From positions 310,001 through 374,000 of the forward strand of contig NC_064679.1 in NCBI RefSeq assembly GCF_023278565.1: 64,000 nucleotides of DNA. Direction: 5' to 3'. Shown one piece after another: positions 36,400 to 49,588 of this stretch. Numbering within the stretch: the stretch's first letter is position 1; each line of letters starts with the position of its first letter. The notes beneath the pieces were generated by a model that made no database searches, was not told where the DNA came from, and worked only from the letters and a program-made list of their open reading frames with translations. Both the position numbers and the translations under genes were made by a program. The stretch is from Colletotrichum lupini (lineage: Eukaryota; Ascomycota; Sordariomycetes; Glomerellales; Glomerellaceae).

Positions 36400-38611
36400 G
36401 AAACTGCATAATTAGTGAATATCTAGAAACTTTTTAATAAGTTAATGTCGTGTCAACTTGAAGCTTAAGTTGCTCGTTTATCTTCAGAATCGAGTTTTTA
36501 TTTGAAAGTTAGTTGTGTTAATTATTTATGAAAGCTAAAATCGACTTTTGAATAAGCAAAGACTTATGAATCTATGAGCACGAATTTCGAGTTTGCGACA
36601 TTCTGATGCACTATAGAGGCTACTGCGTTAACTTGATTCTAATATTGGCATTGATAGGTTTAGGATCTAACCAAGTAGGCTAAAATGGGTAAGTTATAGG
36701 ACTCGTAATAGCTAGATATAGCATTTGAAATAGCTTCTTAAAAATCATTCCCCAGCGGTCTTGCAGTTTGGGCTTATCGAAACAAAAATCTTTTATATTT
36801 AAGTAACTAACTTAAGTAATTTGACTAATCCGCCGAGGCATTTTGAACTACTATGTGGGCTTGTTATTGTATATTGATTTATGCGGTGTAATCGACTGCT
36901 CCTAGTAGGTCTGAAAGAGTGTGAAAATTGCCTTAATCGCTCACTATTTACTCCTTGAAATCCTGAGGCGTACGGAAGTACTCGAACCTAATATCTAGAG
37001 ATATTTAGAGGATATAACCCCGCGAGAAGTTAGGGTTTACTTAACGTGTAGAAATGAATTCTATACTTTACTACCCCTGTTCGAAAAACGGTCTATTATT
37101 ACCCCGTTATATATCGCAGCGCGTATTTTTTACCTCCCCGGGACTAAGATGAGAAAAGTAGCGTGGCGAGGCTATCGTATTTCTTCGGTATATATCCTAT
37201 TTCGTTTACGGGGTTCTTACTTAGAAATCACTTTGCCGATCTTGCGAGTATAACCCTAATATTAATACGACCTGTTAATTAAGAAGAGAGGGGTAGTTAG
37301 GGGGTAAGGGAAATAGCGGTGAACGATCGAGGGCTATGCGAGGGGCGCCGAGGAAGTAGATAGTTTTATTCGACTATTATAGGGTTATGCGCGGCTTTTA
37401 ACCCGGACAGAATATCGGCCTCGATTGGAGGTCGGTAGAGTAAGTAGATAGTGGAGATAGTAGAACGTGGCTAGGCCCGCTCTTTAATACGCCGAGACTC
37501 GTAGTCTTATTTATATATATAATATTTAGGGTTTTCTAAAAGGGAACTTAAGACGACGTTTTGTATATAAATAACTTAAACTTTGAGCACGGTTGGCTCG
37601 GTCCGGGGTTTGCTCCTAAGATAGTAATCCTAACTGTCTAGCGAACTTTGAGCTCTAGTATTTATGCCTAACTACTGTCGAGCTTTGTGAGGGATGGGAC
37701 ACCGGACGAAGATGTTGATTTTACTTGACTTCCTAGAGAAATTGAGTTTTGCTTTGTAATTAGTGACACGCCCCGTATTGTGTAGGAGCCGGGGTAGGTA
37801 CCGCGGGGAAGATAACTTAGGGGACTTATGTTTAGCTACCCGGGCCTCGCTCTATTATGATAGCCGCTATTATGGCGCTATCTCGTAATGTGGGATATTC
37901 GTGTTTTAAGCTAGGTCCGGACTACTAGGTCCTAGTAGACAAAACGACTCGATAAGTAGTACGAGAATAATGCAAATCTAGGAATCTTTATTTTGAAATA
38001 ACCGCGCGAGGGAAACTTTATTTAGAGTTTAATACTAGGAATAAAGTTTATTACTTTCTATCTTAAGATATTTAGCGGAGACGTAGCTTAGACCAGAGTT
38101 ATATTAATAGATAAGGCACCCTATATTCCTCGGACTCCGCCTTATAATATATAGATAGTATCTATCGAGCTTTTAGATAGTTTAAATTAGAGATATTCTG
38201 CTTTAGAATGTGGTAATATCGTTCGTCTAGTCCTAACTTACCGAAAACTTTCTAAGTTAAGACGTAGAACTCGGCTCTCTTAATATGTTTGCGACGCTTC
38301 GAACCGAAGACCGAGATAGAGAGGTCGTATGTATTTTAAGTATATATTAACTATCGTAACCGGGTTAGAATATAAACTATTTTGCTTGTAACGGCTGCTA
38401 AGTAAAGAAGGTATAATTAATTAATTGACTAAACTTTATAAGAAACCGCGCTAACTTGCTTACTTAGTTGAAATATACTAGATATAGATTTGGCTATTAA
38501 CGATGCCGAGACCGAAATCTAGTATATATATATTTTAATACTCTATTATAAAGGCGTCGTAAAGGTGGAAGGCCCCTAGCGCTATATAAAAGCGTAACGC
38601 CTCGCGAGATC
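36400..38611. other. Unidentified, moderately RIPed DNA
   Basis: The composition lies between host and family A, and C/G survive better than in the flanking elements. No LTR, terminal repeat or protein domain was recognised. It may be an older host or repeat segment isolated between two insertions. Confidence 0.4.
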
Positions 38612-39112
38612 ATGCCGTCTACGTTAGAAGAACTGCTAATGATAGTCCCTTCTGAATTACCTAAAGAGCGATTATAATTAGCGCAATTGGAGTATTTGTC
38701 TGAACCTAAATGTGTTTTAAAGGGTGCTGTATCGGATTAAATCTTGTTACCGGAGCGAGCCGAGATTGATATGGACTCTGAGTTAACTAATTTGCTTATC
38801 TAAACCCCGATATTCGTTAGCTCGGGCTAATTACTAAGCACCCTGCTAGAAGAGGAGTCGTTTGGCATACCGCCTGATTTTGAGGATCTGGCCCTTCTAG
38901 ATTATATAGAGTTAGACTTATATAAGTTTGATATGGACGACTTATAATTACTTGATGCCGAGATAAACTTGTCCGAATAGGAAGCTGAAGGCCATGACCT
39001 AAGCAAAGTATTTGTATCTAGTATAACCCCGTTTAACGTCTAAATTATATGGGAAACTAGCTTTGCTAGAAGTAGCTCATCGTTAGGTGAGTTAGAGCTC
39101 TTTAGTTTTTAG
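38612..39112 (+). pseudogene. RIP-inactivated ORF of about 166 codons, unknown
   Basis: From the ATG at 38612 a single reading frame runs 167 codons to TAG at 39110-39112, interrupted only by seven in-frame TAA/TAG codons; there is no TGA and no frameshift. Such stops are what RIP makes from CAA, CAG and TGG codons. The translation between stops is protein-like and acidic, with Leu-Asp-Glu-rich segments such as SFGIPPDFEDLALLDY and ELDLYKFDMDDL. I do not recognise the family. It could be a host gene caught in a repeat or a small transposon ORF. Confidence 0.5.
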
Positions 39113-39563
39113 TTATGCAATACTACTTCTAAAAGCTTCTGCTATTGTTTAGATTATATGATTGATACTAAGTGGATGTAAATGATTTTTAATAAAATGC
39201 TATTTAGCGGTCTAAGAGCAATTATATAAGGGATGACACTTCTTATAATATCTCTTATGATTTCGTTGCCCCTAAACGGGCGCCGTCTAGTCTCTTATCG
39301 CACAGTATTAGCTCTACGGTGCCTTTTACCCCTTATTACTACTTATACAGCTTTCCTTTAAATGCCCTAAGTCCGTTATTTATTAACCGTAGCTATAGCA
39401 GCCTAATTACTGGGCCGGGGTTATAGACGAGCATCGTAGCTATAGCGCCTTGCCGCTATGTTGGCGTAACGCTAAATTTGCTTAAAAAAATGTAGACGTA
39501 GAGCAAAGTAATAACCTTTTATATAGCGGAAACCTCCCTATATCTACTTAAAAAGTCGATAAC
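39113..39563. other. Unidentified RIPed DNA
   Basis: About 450 bp of mixed composition between the killed ORF and family A copy 2. Nothing recognised. Confidence 0.4.
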
Positions 39564-41231
39564 TATCAGATTAGAAGTCTAATTTGACCGCGGCATATAG
39601 CCGACTGCGCAGGGGCTAGTTAGGGGCCCTATTTACGATTATTATAGCTAGCCTAACCTATAGTTAGAACCTCCTTTTTATACTTACGTAGATATTTATA
39701 TAGTTTAATTAATCTCTTCGTTAACTACGGTTCGAACTAACTACTTTATAATAAGGATATTAATACTAATTAATAATTAAATTTTATTATTATAAATTAG
39801 TAAGGTATTTTACTATATAAAAAAGACGACTTCTTAATATTATATAGGATAGGAGATTTATATTAATTAATTTTATAAAAGTAGACGAAAAGGGGCGATC
39901 CTCGAATACTATACGGAATTAAGTAATCGTAGCCCTTTATTATTTATAAGAGGTTAATATTTATTATATTAAACTACGTTAATTAACGGAACTACTTAAG
40001 TAACTAGCCTTTTATTATTATTTTAAATAGCTTTTTTATTAAATAACGTTTTTATAGCTAGCCCGTAATTAAAAATTAACTAGTTAAATTAGTAAAAGAA
40101 AATACTTATATAGCGACTACTTACCTAATTAATTAGTATAACGGACGAGCTTAATAATATAATACAAAAAAGTACTACGTAATTAAAAAAAGGGATTTCT
40201 AAACGTAAATATTCTTAATAAGTATAATAAGAACCTATATAAGAGTTATAAAACTAAGAGATTTATAATATATAAAAAGGTTTAGTATTATAAAGATTTT
40301 ATAAATATAACCTTAAAGCTTATAATCTAAATAACTTTTTTATAGCCCCCTTAATTACTCTCTAAGTATTATTTAAAAATATAATATAAAGAACGGTTTA
40401 ATAAAAAAGGAGGGAATTTAAAAGTCCTAATAATATCGAGTTAAGAGTATTACGGATCTTAGAAATTAATTTAAAAAAAAGGCAATTACCCTAAAATAGT
40501 TTAGTAACTTTTTATTATAATTATTATTAACTTAAAAAAAGCCTAAAAAACGAGGATTTAAAGAGAAAAGAATTTTTTTTTTAAAGTACTACTAAAAGGC
40601 TTCTTTTTATACTAGCTCCTAGTACGAGATTATTAATTTTAAAAAATTAATTAAATAATAAAAGGGATCGTTAGTAAGTAAAAATTACTTAATTATAATT
40701 AAGTTATTAAAAAAACTCCTTAAAAATATAAAATAGAGCATAAAGAAGTAATAAGAAAAAAGATCTTTAAGGTATTTAGCCCTACTAAGTATAAGTAATA
40801 AATAGGTATTTTTAATAAGTCCTTAATATTTATAATTTTATAAAAAAGAGAGCTTAACTTCGCTAACCGTACTTAATAACCTATCTAGCTTATTTATAAG
40901 CTACTTAGTATTTATTTTTAACTATTTTTATAAAATATCATTTTAAAAAAAGTAAGTTAAAAAAAGAAGCTATTTAGAAATTATAGAGAATACGAGGCTT
41001 AAGAGGTTAGAAATATATAAAATAATAGAAATCGGTAACTAATAAAGATCCCGAGACTAATTATTATATCTTCTTATAATAATATAAATATTTACCGCTA
41101 TTATTAAAAAAAAGAACTACTAAAACCTACCCTTTTATACTAAACGAAAAACAGGATCTTAGTAAGTATAATAGCTAGCGATTTAAAAAGGTAATAGTAA
41201 TTACTAAAAATAGTAAAAACGAGAGTAATCA
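39564..41231 (+). mobile_element. Ty1/Copia family A, copy 2, 3'-truncated, RIP-dead
   Basis: A 202-bp LTR (39564-39765) is followed by about 1.47 kb of internal sequence collinear with copy 1 (29183 to about 30670). The match ends abruptly at about 41231 after AAAACGAGAGTA, where host sequence of normal composition begins. No second LTR is present. The LTR lacks three bases relative to copy 1 (ACTTACGTAG against ACTTACTACGCAG). Confidence 0.85.
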
Positions 41232-41441
41232 AAATGAGAATAGGAAAGCGAAAATTCCAGAATTTTGGCCTTCCGCTGTCGCCTGTAACTTGGGATTGAA
41301 GTCCACGGATCGCGTGAATGAGGTAGGGTTGTCTGAGTACTCTTTCAATATACGATAATCACACCGGTTCTTGATGCCCTAAATCATGCCATTCTTATCG
41401 ATCGAACACAGGACAGAGTAGTTACGCCATCTGATCCCCGA

Positions 41442-42639
41442 CTATACCATGATAGTTTCACTCTCCTTATCCACCTCCGGATCCCAATAGCCAACATATC
41501 CTTCTCTTCCAGTCAAGTAAGTCCCCGTGGCTTGCTCCTCGGCTGTTGCACGAAACACGGCATGTTTCTTGTTCGTCCAGTCGAGGCCCTTCCAAGTAAC
41601 ACCTTCCGAGTTAACAAACTCTGCATCCATTTCAGGTCGCAAGAGGTAAACAATAGAATACTTGTGACGCGTGACTTCGTCCTTGTGGGGAATTATGCGG
41701 TGCAAGCTCGACTCCAGAAGTCCCCCAGAAATGAAGCGAAGCGCATCGCTGACGTTCACAACTGCGTGCACGGGCTTGGGCGCAATGTAGTACCACTGAT
41801 CCTCATTCGGTTTTAGAACCTGGAGACCACCAACCTCGGTGAAGACGATTGAGAGACTTCCAGCATCAGTATGAGCAATCTGGCCCACTTTTTCAGGTTC
41901 AACGTCTGCGAGGGTGTACTTGAGAAGACCCAAGGCTGTTGGGCAAACGGCGTTTTTACGGTGATATTGCTGATAAGCAAGCTCTTCATTCAAACCCAAA
42001 GCGGCAGAAAGTCGAGACAGTAAGAGAATGCTGATTTCCCGGAAGTTTGCTGTAGCACTTTTCAACACGTCGAGCTGTGTTGCGATCACACTAGGTCCTG
42101 GAAAAGTCGAAGGATCGCTGATCTTCGAGATTGGATGTTCGAAAAGCTTCTCAAGTCAGGTTTTGCTCATATGAATGGGAGTACGAGACGTTGGAATTTG
42201 AACGGAGCCTCACCATAAGCCCTTCGAACCCGTCCTTCTTTCCTTCGACTGGCCCGTTGCCATGCCCTGCTGGTTTGTATCTATTGCAGCAGAAGGCAAC
42301 CCATCGTCAGATTGACAAAAGCAGTGCACTAGTAGGAGATCGAACTGACCCCATGACTAAGTGCTCATCATGATCCCGGTCCACAAGCCACGCCATCTTT
42401 TCATCTTGAGGTAGATCATAGAAGCTTATGGCTAGGTCATACATGGATTGTACATTTGCCATGACCTGGCCAGAAGCAACCTCCCGACAGTCAAGATAGA
42501 AAAACCCGAGATCGGTACATGCTTTCAGCAAATGCTCACGGCACACCTCATCTCCATCGACGAGTTGCTGGAGGGAGATAACGCGCAAAGGAGCATTCTC
42601 CTCAGCAACCCTGTCAGGCAGCGACTCGGGATTCGGCAT
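41442..42639 (-). CDS. 2-oxoglutarate/Fe(II)-dependent dioxygenase (isopenicillin-N-synthase-like)
   Basis: Three exons on minus, 42639-42350, 42280-42214 and 42122-41442, encode 345 residues, typical for the family. The N-terminal DIOX_N region includes ACTDLGFFYLDC and YDLPQDEKMAW; the core follows with iron ligands His203 and Asp205 (AHTDAGSL) and His260 (SSLHRIIPH). The 2OG-binding R-x-S position reads Lys-Tyr-Ser (273-275), with Lys where Arg is usual. Such enzymes hydroxylate, desaturate or cyclise small molecules, often in secondary metabolism. Coding and splice sites are intact and show no RIP, although RIPed retroelements lie 210 bp downstream and 650 bp upstream. Substrate is unknown. 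Confidence 0.88.
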
Positions 42640-43286
42640 ATTGAAATAAAGAGGTACTGTGAATCGTAAACTAACTGGGCAGACTGAAAGCCAGACGAAT
42701 GAGACAGAAGACGTACACAACGTCGGAAATGAATCACAAGGCTAAAGTAAAAAGCGCAATGCTCATGGGTGGCTTTCGGCGGGTTACTACTTCGGGCGAA
42801 TCCCGACTGTCGAATGCTCGGGCCACCATTTGTCAAGACCTCAGGCCCTTAGTAGTGTGGGTGAATTTTATTGGGCATCAATAAGTTATGAGACCAAAGG
42901 TGCAATATCTGGCAGAAGATCGGTACAGGTATTGCGCTTTGCGAGAGCGGGATTAGGACAGCTGGTGTGATTTTTGATGCACCATCTGTGGCACCAACAA
43001 ATTTGATATATTCACACACTTACTAACTAACTTTTGCTAACATGAAATACAACGACTTAATCTCATTAGCGAGGAGAGCCTTGGCGGATGACTTACGTCT
43101 CCTATGTTTGGGGAATATCACTCATTGTAATGTGACTCGATGCATCAGCCGCTTGAAAGTTCTAGCACACATGGATGGACGTTGGGATTTTGCGGCTCAT
43201 CTGTGCTCACCGACGAAGGCCCTCGTTGCTCTGATTGCCAGGTTGACGGAAGCGAAATAGGCCAAATAAGGCGGGAACTTCAAGAG
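42640..43286. promoter_or_regulatory. Upstream region of the dioxygenase gene
   Basis: Normal host composition, ending sharply at the family A LTR at 43287. It must contain the dioxygenase promoter. No clear TATA box or second gene seen. Confidence 0.45.
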
Positions 43287-43491
43287 TGTTGGTATCCCTA
43301 TTACAGGGTAGTTAGTTCGAACCGTAGTTGACGAAGAGATTAATTGAACTATATGAATATCTGCGTAGTAGGTATAAAAAGGAGGTTCTAACTATAGGTT
43401 AGGCTAGCTACGATAATCGTAAATAGGGCCCCTAATTAGCCCCTGTATAGTCGGCTATATACTACGGTCGAATTAGACTTCTAATCTAATA
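43287..43491 (-). repeat. 3' LTR, family A copy 3 (205-bp subtype)
   Basis: Minus strand runs from TATTAGATTAGAAG to GGATACCAACA. It carries the ACCTACTACGCA form shared with copy 1. The outer end keeps CpA (CCAACA), unmutated. Confidence 0.88.
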
Positions 43492-46400
43492 CTAACTTTC
43501 TCTTTTTTTTATCAATTTAACTACTATAGTTAGAGGTATAATTTAACCTTAGGCCTATTTACTAAGTCGTCTCCTTTTCCCCCTTTTCTCTACTCTTTTC
43601 GTATAACCTATCCCTCTATTTATATAATAACTTTTCTATTACTTACGAATTACTCTAATCCCTTATTTAGTACTGCTTTTATAAAAGCGTCTGCGAGGTT
43701 ATTTTTATTATTAATCTAATAAATCTCGAGTATCTCGCGCCTTTTATATAATTACCTAAGGACTATAATATCGATTATAAGCCTCTTTTCCTTCGTCGTT
43801 CTTAATTTAACGAGGTATTTATATAGCGAGTAGGAATCTATATAAATAACCGTTAGAATAAGTAGAAGGCTAATTTAATTAGTAATCTTCCTTAGCGTTA
43901 TTAAAATTGCGTAAAAAAGGTTAACGCCGTTAACTATACTATAGACCTCTAACGCTAATATACTTCTCGTTATCCGCTTACTTTTAGTTAATAAGTAATA
44001 AATTATATTATCGTATATAATAAATTCGCTCTCGCCTATACTCTCGTTAACTAAGATAATAATATACTCTAATTACGAAGTAAGGTCGTTATTATTTATA
44101 AATAACCTATTAATAAAGACGTAGAGCTTACTAGTCGTAAAATCGATCGGGTAGTAAACGAGACCTCGATCGAGATTTATTTATTATTACTTAAGCCGCT
44201 TATTAAGTACCTCGACGTCTTATTTAGTTAAATCTATAGCCTACGCTACTCTAGTATAGTTAAAAGTTACCTTAGGCTAATAAATACTTATAATATATAC
44301 CCCTTGTGCGAGCTTAGCCTTATACCGCTTCTTAACGTCGATTACGTTCGGATTAACGAGGTTAATCTTCTTACCCTACCCCTTTTATTAAAAAATAACG
44401 GTTTCCCCTTTAATTATAAAAATCCTATTATTAAATACTAAGGGGGTGTTTATTATAAAGACCTCTTTTAGCTTCGCTACGAAGCCCGCTTTTTAGAGCT
44501 CCTTATCCTCTTTTTTTATAAAGTTAATATCGGATAGGCCTAATATATCGTTAGTCTATATTCTAACGATCCTAAATTAGTCGCTTTTGTACTCCGCGAT
44601 TAATAAGCACGGGTCGTACGTAAAGGTAACTATTAATAATTAATTAATATAAAAATCGTAATAAGTAGCCTATTAATAAGTGCCCGATTCTACGAGCCTA
44701 TATAGTAGCTTAAGCACTTTAATAATCGTGCTTTTTAAATACTTACTAGCTATTTCCTTTAGTAAATAGGCTAGGATTTTCCTTATAAGCCCTGTGGCCG
44801 ATTAGGTATAGGCCTAGGTAATATTACGGCTCTAAATCTCGTATCCCTTCTTCCGTAGCGATATTATTAGTACTATTATTAATCGTTAGCTATAGCGCTA
44901 TATAATAGGTAATTATATAAGTAGCGTCGCCTTTTTAACGTCGCCGTACCCCTAAATTACGTATTTAAACTTCTCGTATAGCTAGAATATTCCTTTCCCT
45001 TTAATCTTACGAACTATTCGTAATTTAAATATATAGAGGTTTATATATTTTTCTAAGTCGTATAGGATAAATTAATAAACCCCTCGATCGTAAAGAGTAT
45101 TTACTTTAATAAGATCTAATCCCTTATATAGCTTTTTAATAGTTATAATTACGCCTTCTTTACGTAGTTTAACCGCTAGCTCGAAATCGGCTTTCTCTTT
45201 TACTATATAAAAAATATTAATTACCTCGTCGCTAGTAATAAATTACCGCGTTAGGGCTTATCGTCGTAGTCTTCTACGACGTCTCGCTAGTAATATTAGT
45301 ACCCTTTTAATAATATCCTCTTCTTTATCGTTTATTAATACTACTACGACGATTTCGTTAAGGATGATTTCTTATACCTCTACTACGGGTTATATAGTTT
45401 CCCCTAGCTCTTTTTCTTTTTATAAGTTAGAAATTACCTCGTTAGGATCTATATAATACGGTCTAATTACTATAATTAATACTTCGAGTAGCTAGTCGCA
45501 ATCTCTCGCGACTATATAAGAGCGCTCGTTAATAGAAATTAACTTATATAGCCTAGTCTACTATTAAATAATTTCGTACTATATTTATATATCCGAATTT
45601 AGCGGTATATTTAGATTATCCCCTATATCGGGCCTATTATACGTAGTAATTACCTCGTTAACTTACTTTTTTATACTTACCTCGCGCAGTGCCCGTATTA
45701 CTTTTTTAACTACTCGGGCTCGTTAGCTTATACTTAGCGACGGTAATAAGGCTAAGGTCGTTCTTAAATATGCTCTAAATACTAATAGCGTTAGTATAAG
45801 TCCGTTAAGCCCTATAGTATCGTTATAGTATTTAAGTACTATCTAGAGGTATTCGTCGTCGGTAGAATCCGGATTTTCCTCTTTAATAATTCTAAACGCC
45901 CTTTTTAATTACTAGTATGCCCTCTTTACCTTTTTAATATTATAATACGCTTTAATAAGTACGACTTTTAGCTATATACTATAGGCCGTCGTATTATTTT
46001 TAAATTTTACTAATTTAAAACTAGTATTAGCGTCGGTTCTAATACTATCTAGCGGTCCTTAGTATATATTAATCTAGCTTTTTCATAGGGTTACCCACAC
46101 TATCTTTACTTATAGATCCTAAAGGAATTGCCCTATTTAAAAAGATATAACTACGTCGATTATATATAATACTAGCCGACTATTTAAATAGAAGATATCG
46201 ACGACGATTTCCTAATTAAAATTAAGCTTATTACGCAATTTAAACTTAAATTTGTATAGGCTCTACGTATTTATTTAGTATTAATAACATACTTTTATTA
46301 ATTACTCTAGTGCCCCTATTTCGATATTATTATTATTTAATTACTTTAGGAAGTTATATAGCCTCGTAACTAACGGGTACCCGAATCTCTAATATAGTCT

Positions 46401-48890
46401 TCTAAGCTTACTTTCCGTTAGGTAATTAATCGACTTCGTATTATTAGTAAGCTTTATAAACGCATACCCCTATCGTCGTTTAACTATCTCGAAGTGCTTA
46501 TTACTAGAGATTTTATTCCTCGTATTATTAAATATAATACCTAGTCGATTTATATTTTTTAGATATAAGAGAAATGGGGTATTAATAAATAAAATATAAA
46601 AAGTTATCGTTCTAAAGTACGTCTCTACTTTTATTATACTTAGGGCGACGATTTCCTTACTTAGGCCGAAACTAATCTTTATAATACCCGCCGTTAACGT
46701 ATTAAGCGTTACTAGTACGATCTTTTATAGCGCCTAAAATTACCCTTTTTCTCTAGTTAACTATTACGATACCTTAGTATTTAGGATAATTTTATAAAAA
46801 TCGTCTAGGCCGTACCTTTTACTTATATAAAATACTTATACGAGCTTAGTATTCGAGGGATCTAGGTAGTATAAAAAGGACCCCTCTAGTTACCCCTAGA
46901 TTTGCTTAGTATTATGTTCCTTTTCTTTAAATATCGAGAGAAATAGTATCTTCATTTTAATCGTTAAGAGAATAGGCTTTGGCCCTATTAGATTTGCCTT
47001 TTTAGCCGCCTCTATATTCGTTATTTAAGGGACCTTCTTTTATTATCTATAAATAAAAGCCTACTTATTAAGAGCTTCTACTACTCTCTTTTTATTTAGC
47101 CTCGTATATCTTTTAGAGGCTAACGGGGTAAAAAAAGAGTAGTTAATATCGTCGATTTTATTATAATTTAATTCGTTAGTATAGGGGGTGAGATCTTCCT
47201 TATTTTCTAAATCTCTTATAGGGGGTATATACTTTAGGCTACTACTTTAGCTACCGTCGCTAGGTTCCGTACCCCCGGATCTACCCTTATATATAATAAG
47301 GAATTAGTTAAACCGACGAGGGCTAGTTTTACTATTTATTACCCTCGACTTTTTATACTATTTATATAATTTAGTACGCTCTTCCTTAGAGTAGTTACTT
47401 AATTAATATTTGTCTTTTTTATAAATATAATATTACCTCTTCTATTACCCTACCCGTAAGTTAAATCTCTACCTTTTTAATAAATCTGGGCCTCCTTACT
47501 AGCGATTACCGTATTTAGCCTCTTTTCTTTTTTTATTATACGTTTAATTAACCTAATATTATTAATAAGGGCTGTCGTACGCTTAGAAATAGGTTTAGCG
47601 CAGTATTCTCGCCTTAATATTAAAGCTAGATCTTAGCCTTAAGTAGAGCGTCTCGTAGTTTTTAAGTACTTAGTATAGGGTTATTTCTGCCTCTAGTATA
47701 CGCTAGACTATAGTATAGAGATATCTAACTTTCCGCTTATTTATCCCTTTATTTAGCTAGGTTTTTATTAGCTTATCGATTCGATCGATAAGCTCTTTAA
47801 GGATCTTTACTCGCGATTTACCCTCTATTATCCTAGCTATAAATATAAAAGAAATCGCTTATAGCTTAAATAAGAGCTTTAGATTCTTATTATAGGTCTC
47901 GAAGCGGCTTCGGATTATATTAATTATACTAAGAAAGTCGTTTCGATCGAGATTACGTACCGCTTTATAATAGTAATTAGAGGCTTTGCCTACGAGTACG
48001 ATATTAATTACTAAATAGTACTAGTGTTCCCTAATTCCGACTTTTTTATAGTAATCGTAAAATATTATTAGGGTTTCTTATAAGACCTTATACTTCCCCC
48101 TAGAATATAATTTCTTTTTTAAAAAGATCTTTTTAAAGTTTATAAATTACCTCGTATTTGCCGCTAGATTTTCGGTCTCTATATACGATCTTTGCGTTAC
48201 TACGTATTATTAATAACTTCGGGTCGTTTACTTTTTTTTTTATTAACTAATCGGCGCCGAATTTCGCGTTAGTAGCGGTAACGAGTTATAAATTAAAATA
48301 AGCGGAATTATTAATTATCGTACTTCTAGTACTATATTTTGCCCCGGTATATCCTTTTATAATAACAAATTTCTATTAGTAATTATAAGGAGGAAATCTG
48401 GGTCGTTTACCCTTTTTCTAAATTCGTTAAAGCGATTATACGCTCTATCGACCTATACTTAGTTCTATAATACAAATTTCTTTTCTATAATTATCGCTAT
48501 TAGTATTTTATATAGCTCTTACGATTATAATTGCGCTAGTAATACCCCTCGCCCGTAGAGGAATTTATTAACTACTTTTATAATTCCTAGGCTTGCGCTC
48601 GCGAACTATTTATCTAGTTAGTAGCTAAGGTCGTTTACGATCTTATAGAATAGGGGTTACCCCTATAGCCCCTTTTTCTTATAAACCTTAGTTAAATAGA
48701 TTAATACTACGTTAATTTGCTCGCTATTAGGCTAATTTGCGATTCTATATATCTACGTCCCTTAATAGTCCGGGTTAATATTTACCTACTTATAAGGGAT
48801 TAGGATTCTATTTAGGATCGGGTTTCGTCCTCTTTTTTTTTACCTTAACTTACTAAGGGGCGTGCTCTAGCTTATGCCCGTATTAGTAAT

Positions 48891-49404
48891 TCTAGCACGT
48901 ATAGCTTTAACGAGGTAATGCGGGATATTCTTATATAGAATATGAAAAGTGAATATTCATATAGAAGCAAGAATATATGAATATAGGGGAAATAAGCGTA
49001 TATAAAAGAGGTTTTTGTAATAAAGAGAGTAATATAGTTGAATTACTATATGAGAAGTTGCTTGCTTAACGAAAGGTCTAGGTAGGCAAATACACGCCTA
49101 CATATAGGCATAAAAACCTCCTACTAGAATATTCCATTGCTTATTAATTATGATATAATTAATAAGCATATACGTAAGTGAATGCGTAATCGTAGTACGT
49201 AATTCCGCCTCGAGTAAATTCCAGATTATTCAGTTATCTTCCAGTACTTTCCACTGCTCACGTAAGCTTATATAAGCAGTATTGCTTACATAATCAATAC
49301 CTATAATAATCTACAGAAATCGTAGATTAATATGGTATATAGTTTGCTTACGTAATATTGATAATAAGGCGAATAATAAGGTAAACAAAGTTACCTTCGT
49401 AACA
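48891..49404 (-). repeat. 3' LTR, family B
   Basis: 514 bp, same ends as the 5' LTR. It is preceded on minus by the polypurine tract. Confidence 0.95.
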
Positions 49405-49415
49405 CTCCCTCTTTT
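49405..49415 (-). other. Polypurine tract
   Basis: On minus AAAAGAGGGAG abuts the 3' LTR, where plus-strand DNA synthesis is primed. Confidence 0.85.
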
Positions 49416-49448
49416 GCCTTATTAGCTATGTTGAAATAGCTAACCAAG

Positions 49449-49520
49449 TACCCTAGAGTAGATTTCTAGTACCCTAGAATAGTTTTTTGGTACCCTAGAA
49501 CAATCTTTTGGTACCCTAGA
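49449..49520. repeat. 21-bp tandem repeat in family B 3' region
   Basis: TACCCTAGA recurs at 49449, 49470, 49491 and 49512, exactly 21 bp apart, with a T-rich spacer. It lies between the pol stop and the polypurine tract. Confidence 0.85.
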
Positions 49521-49588
49521 GTATTTTCCTTAAAGTATTCATAAAAATATAAGGAAAATAAATACCTATATTAGGGGTATAATATAGG

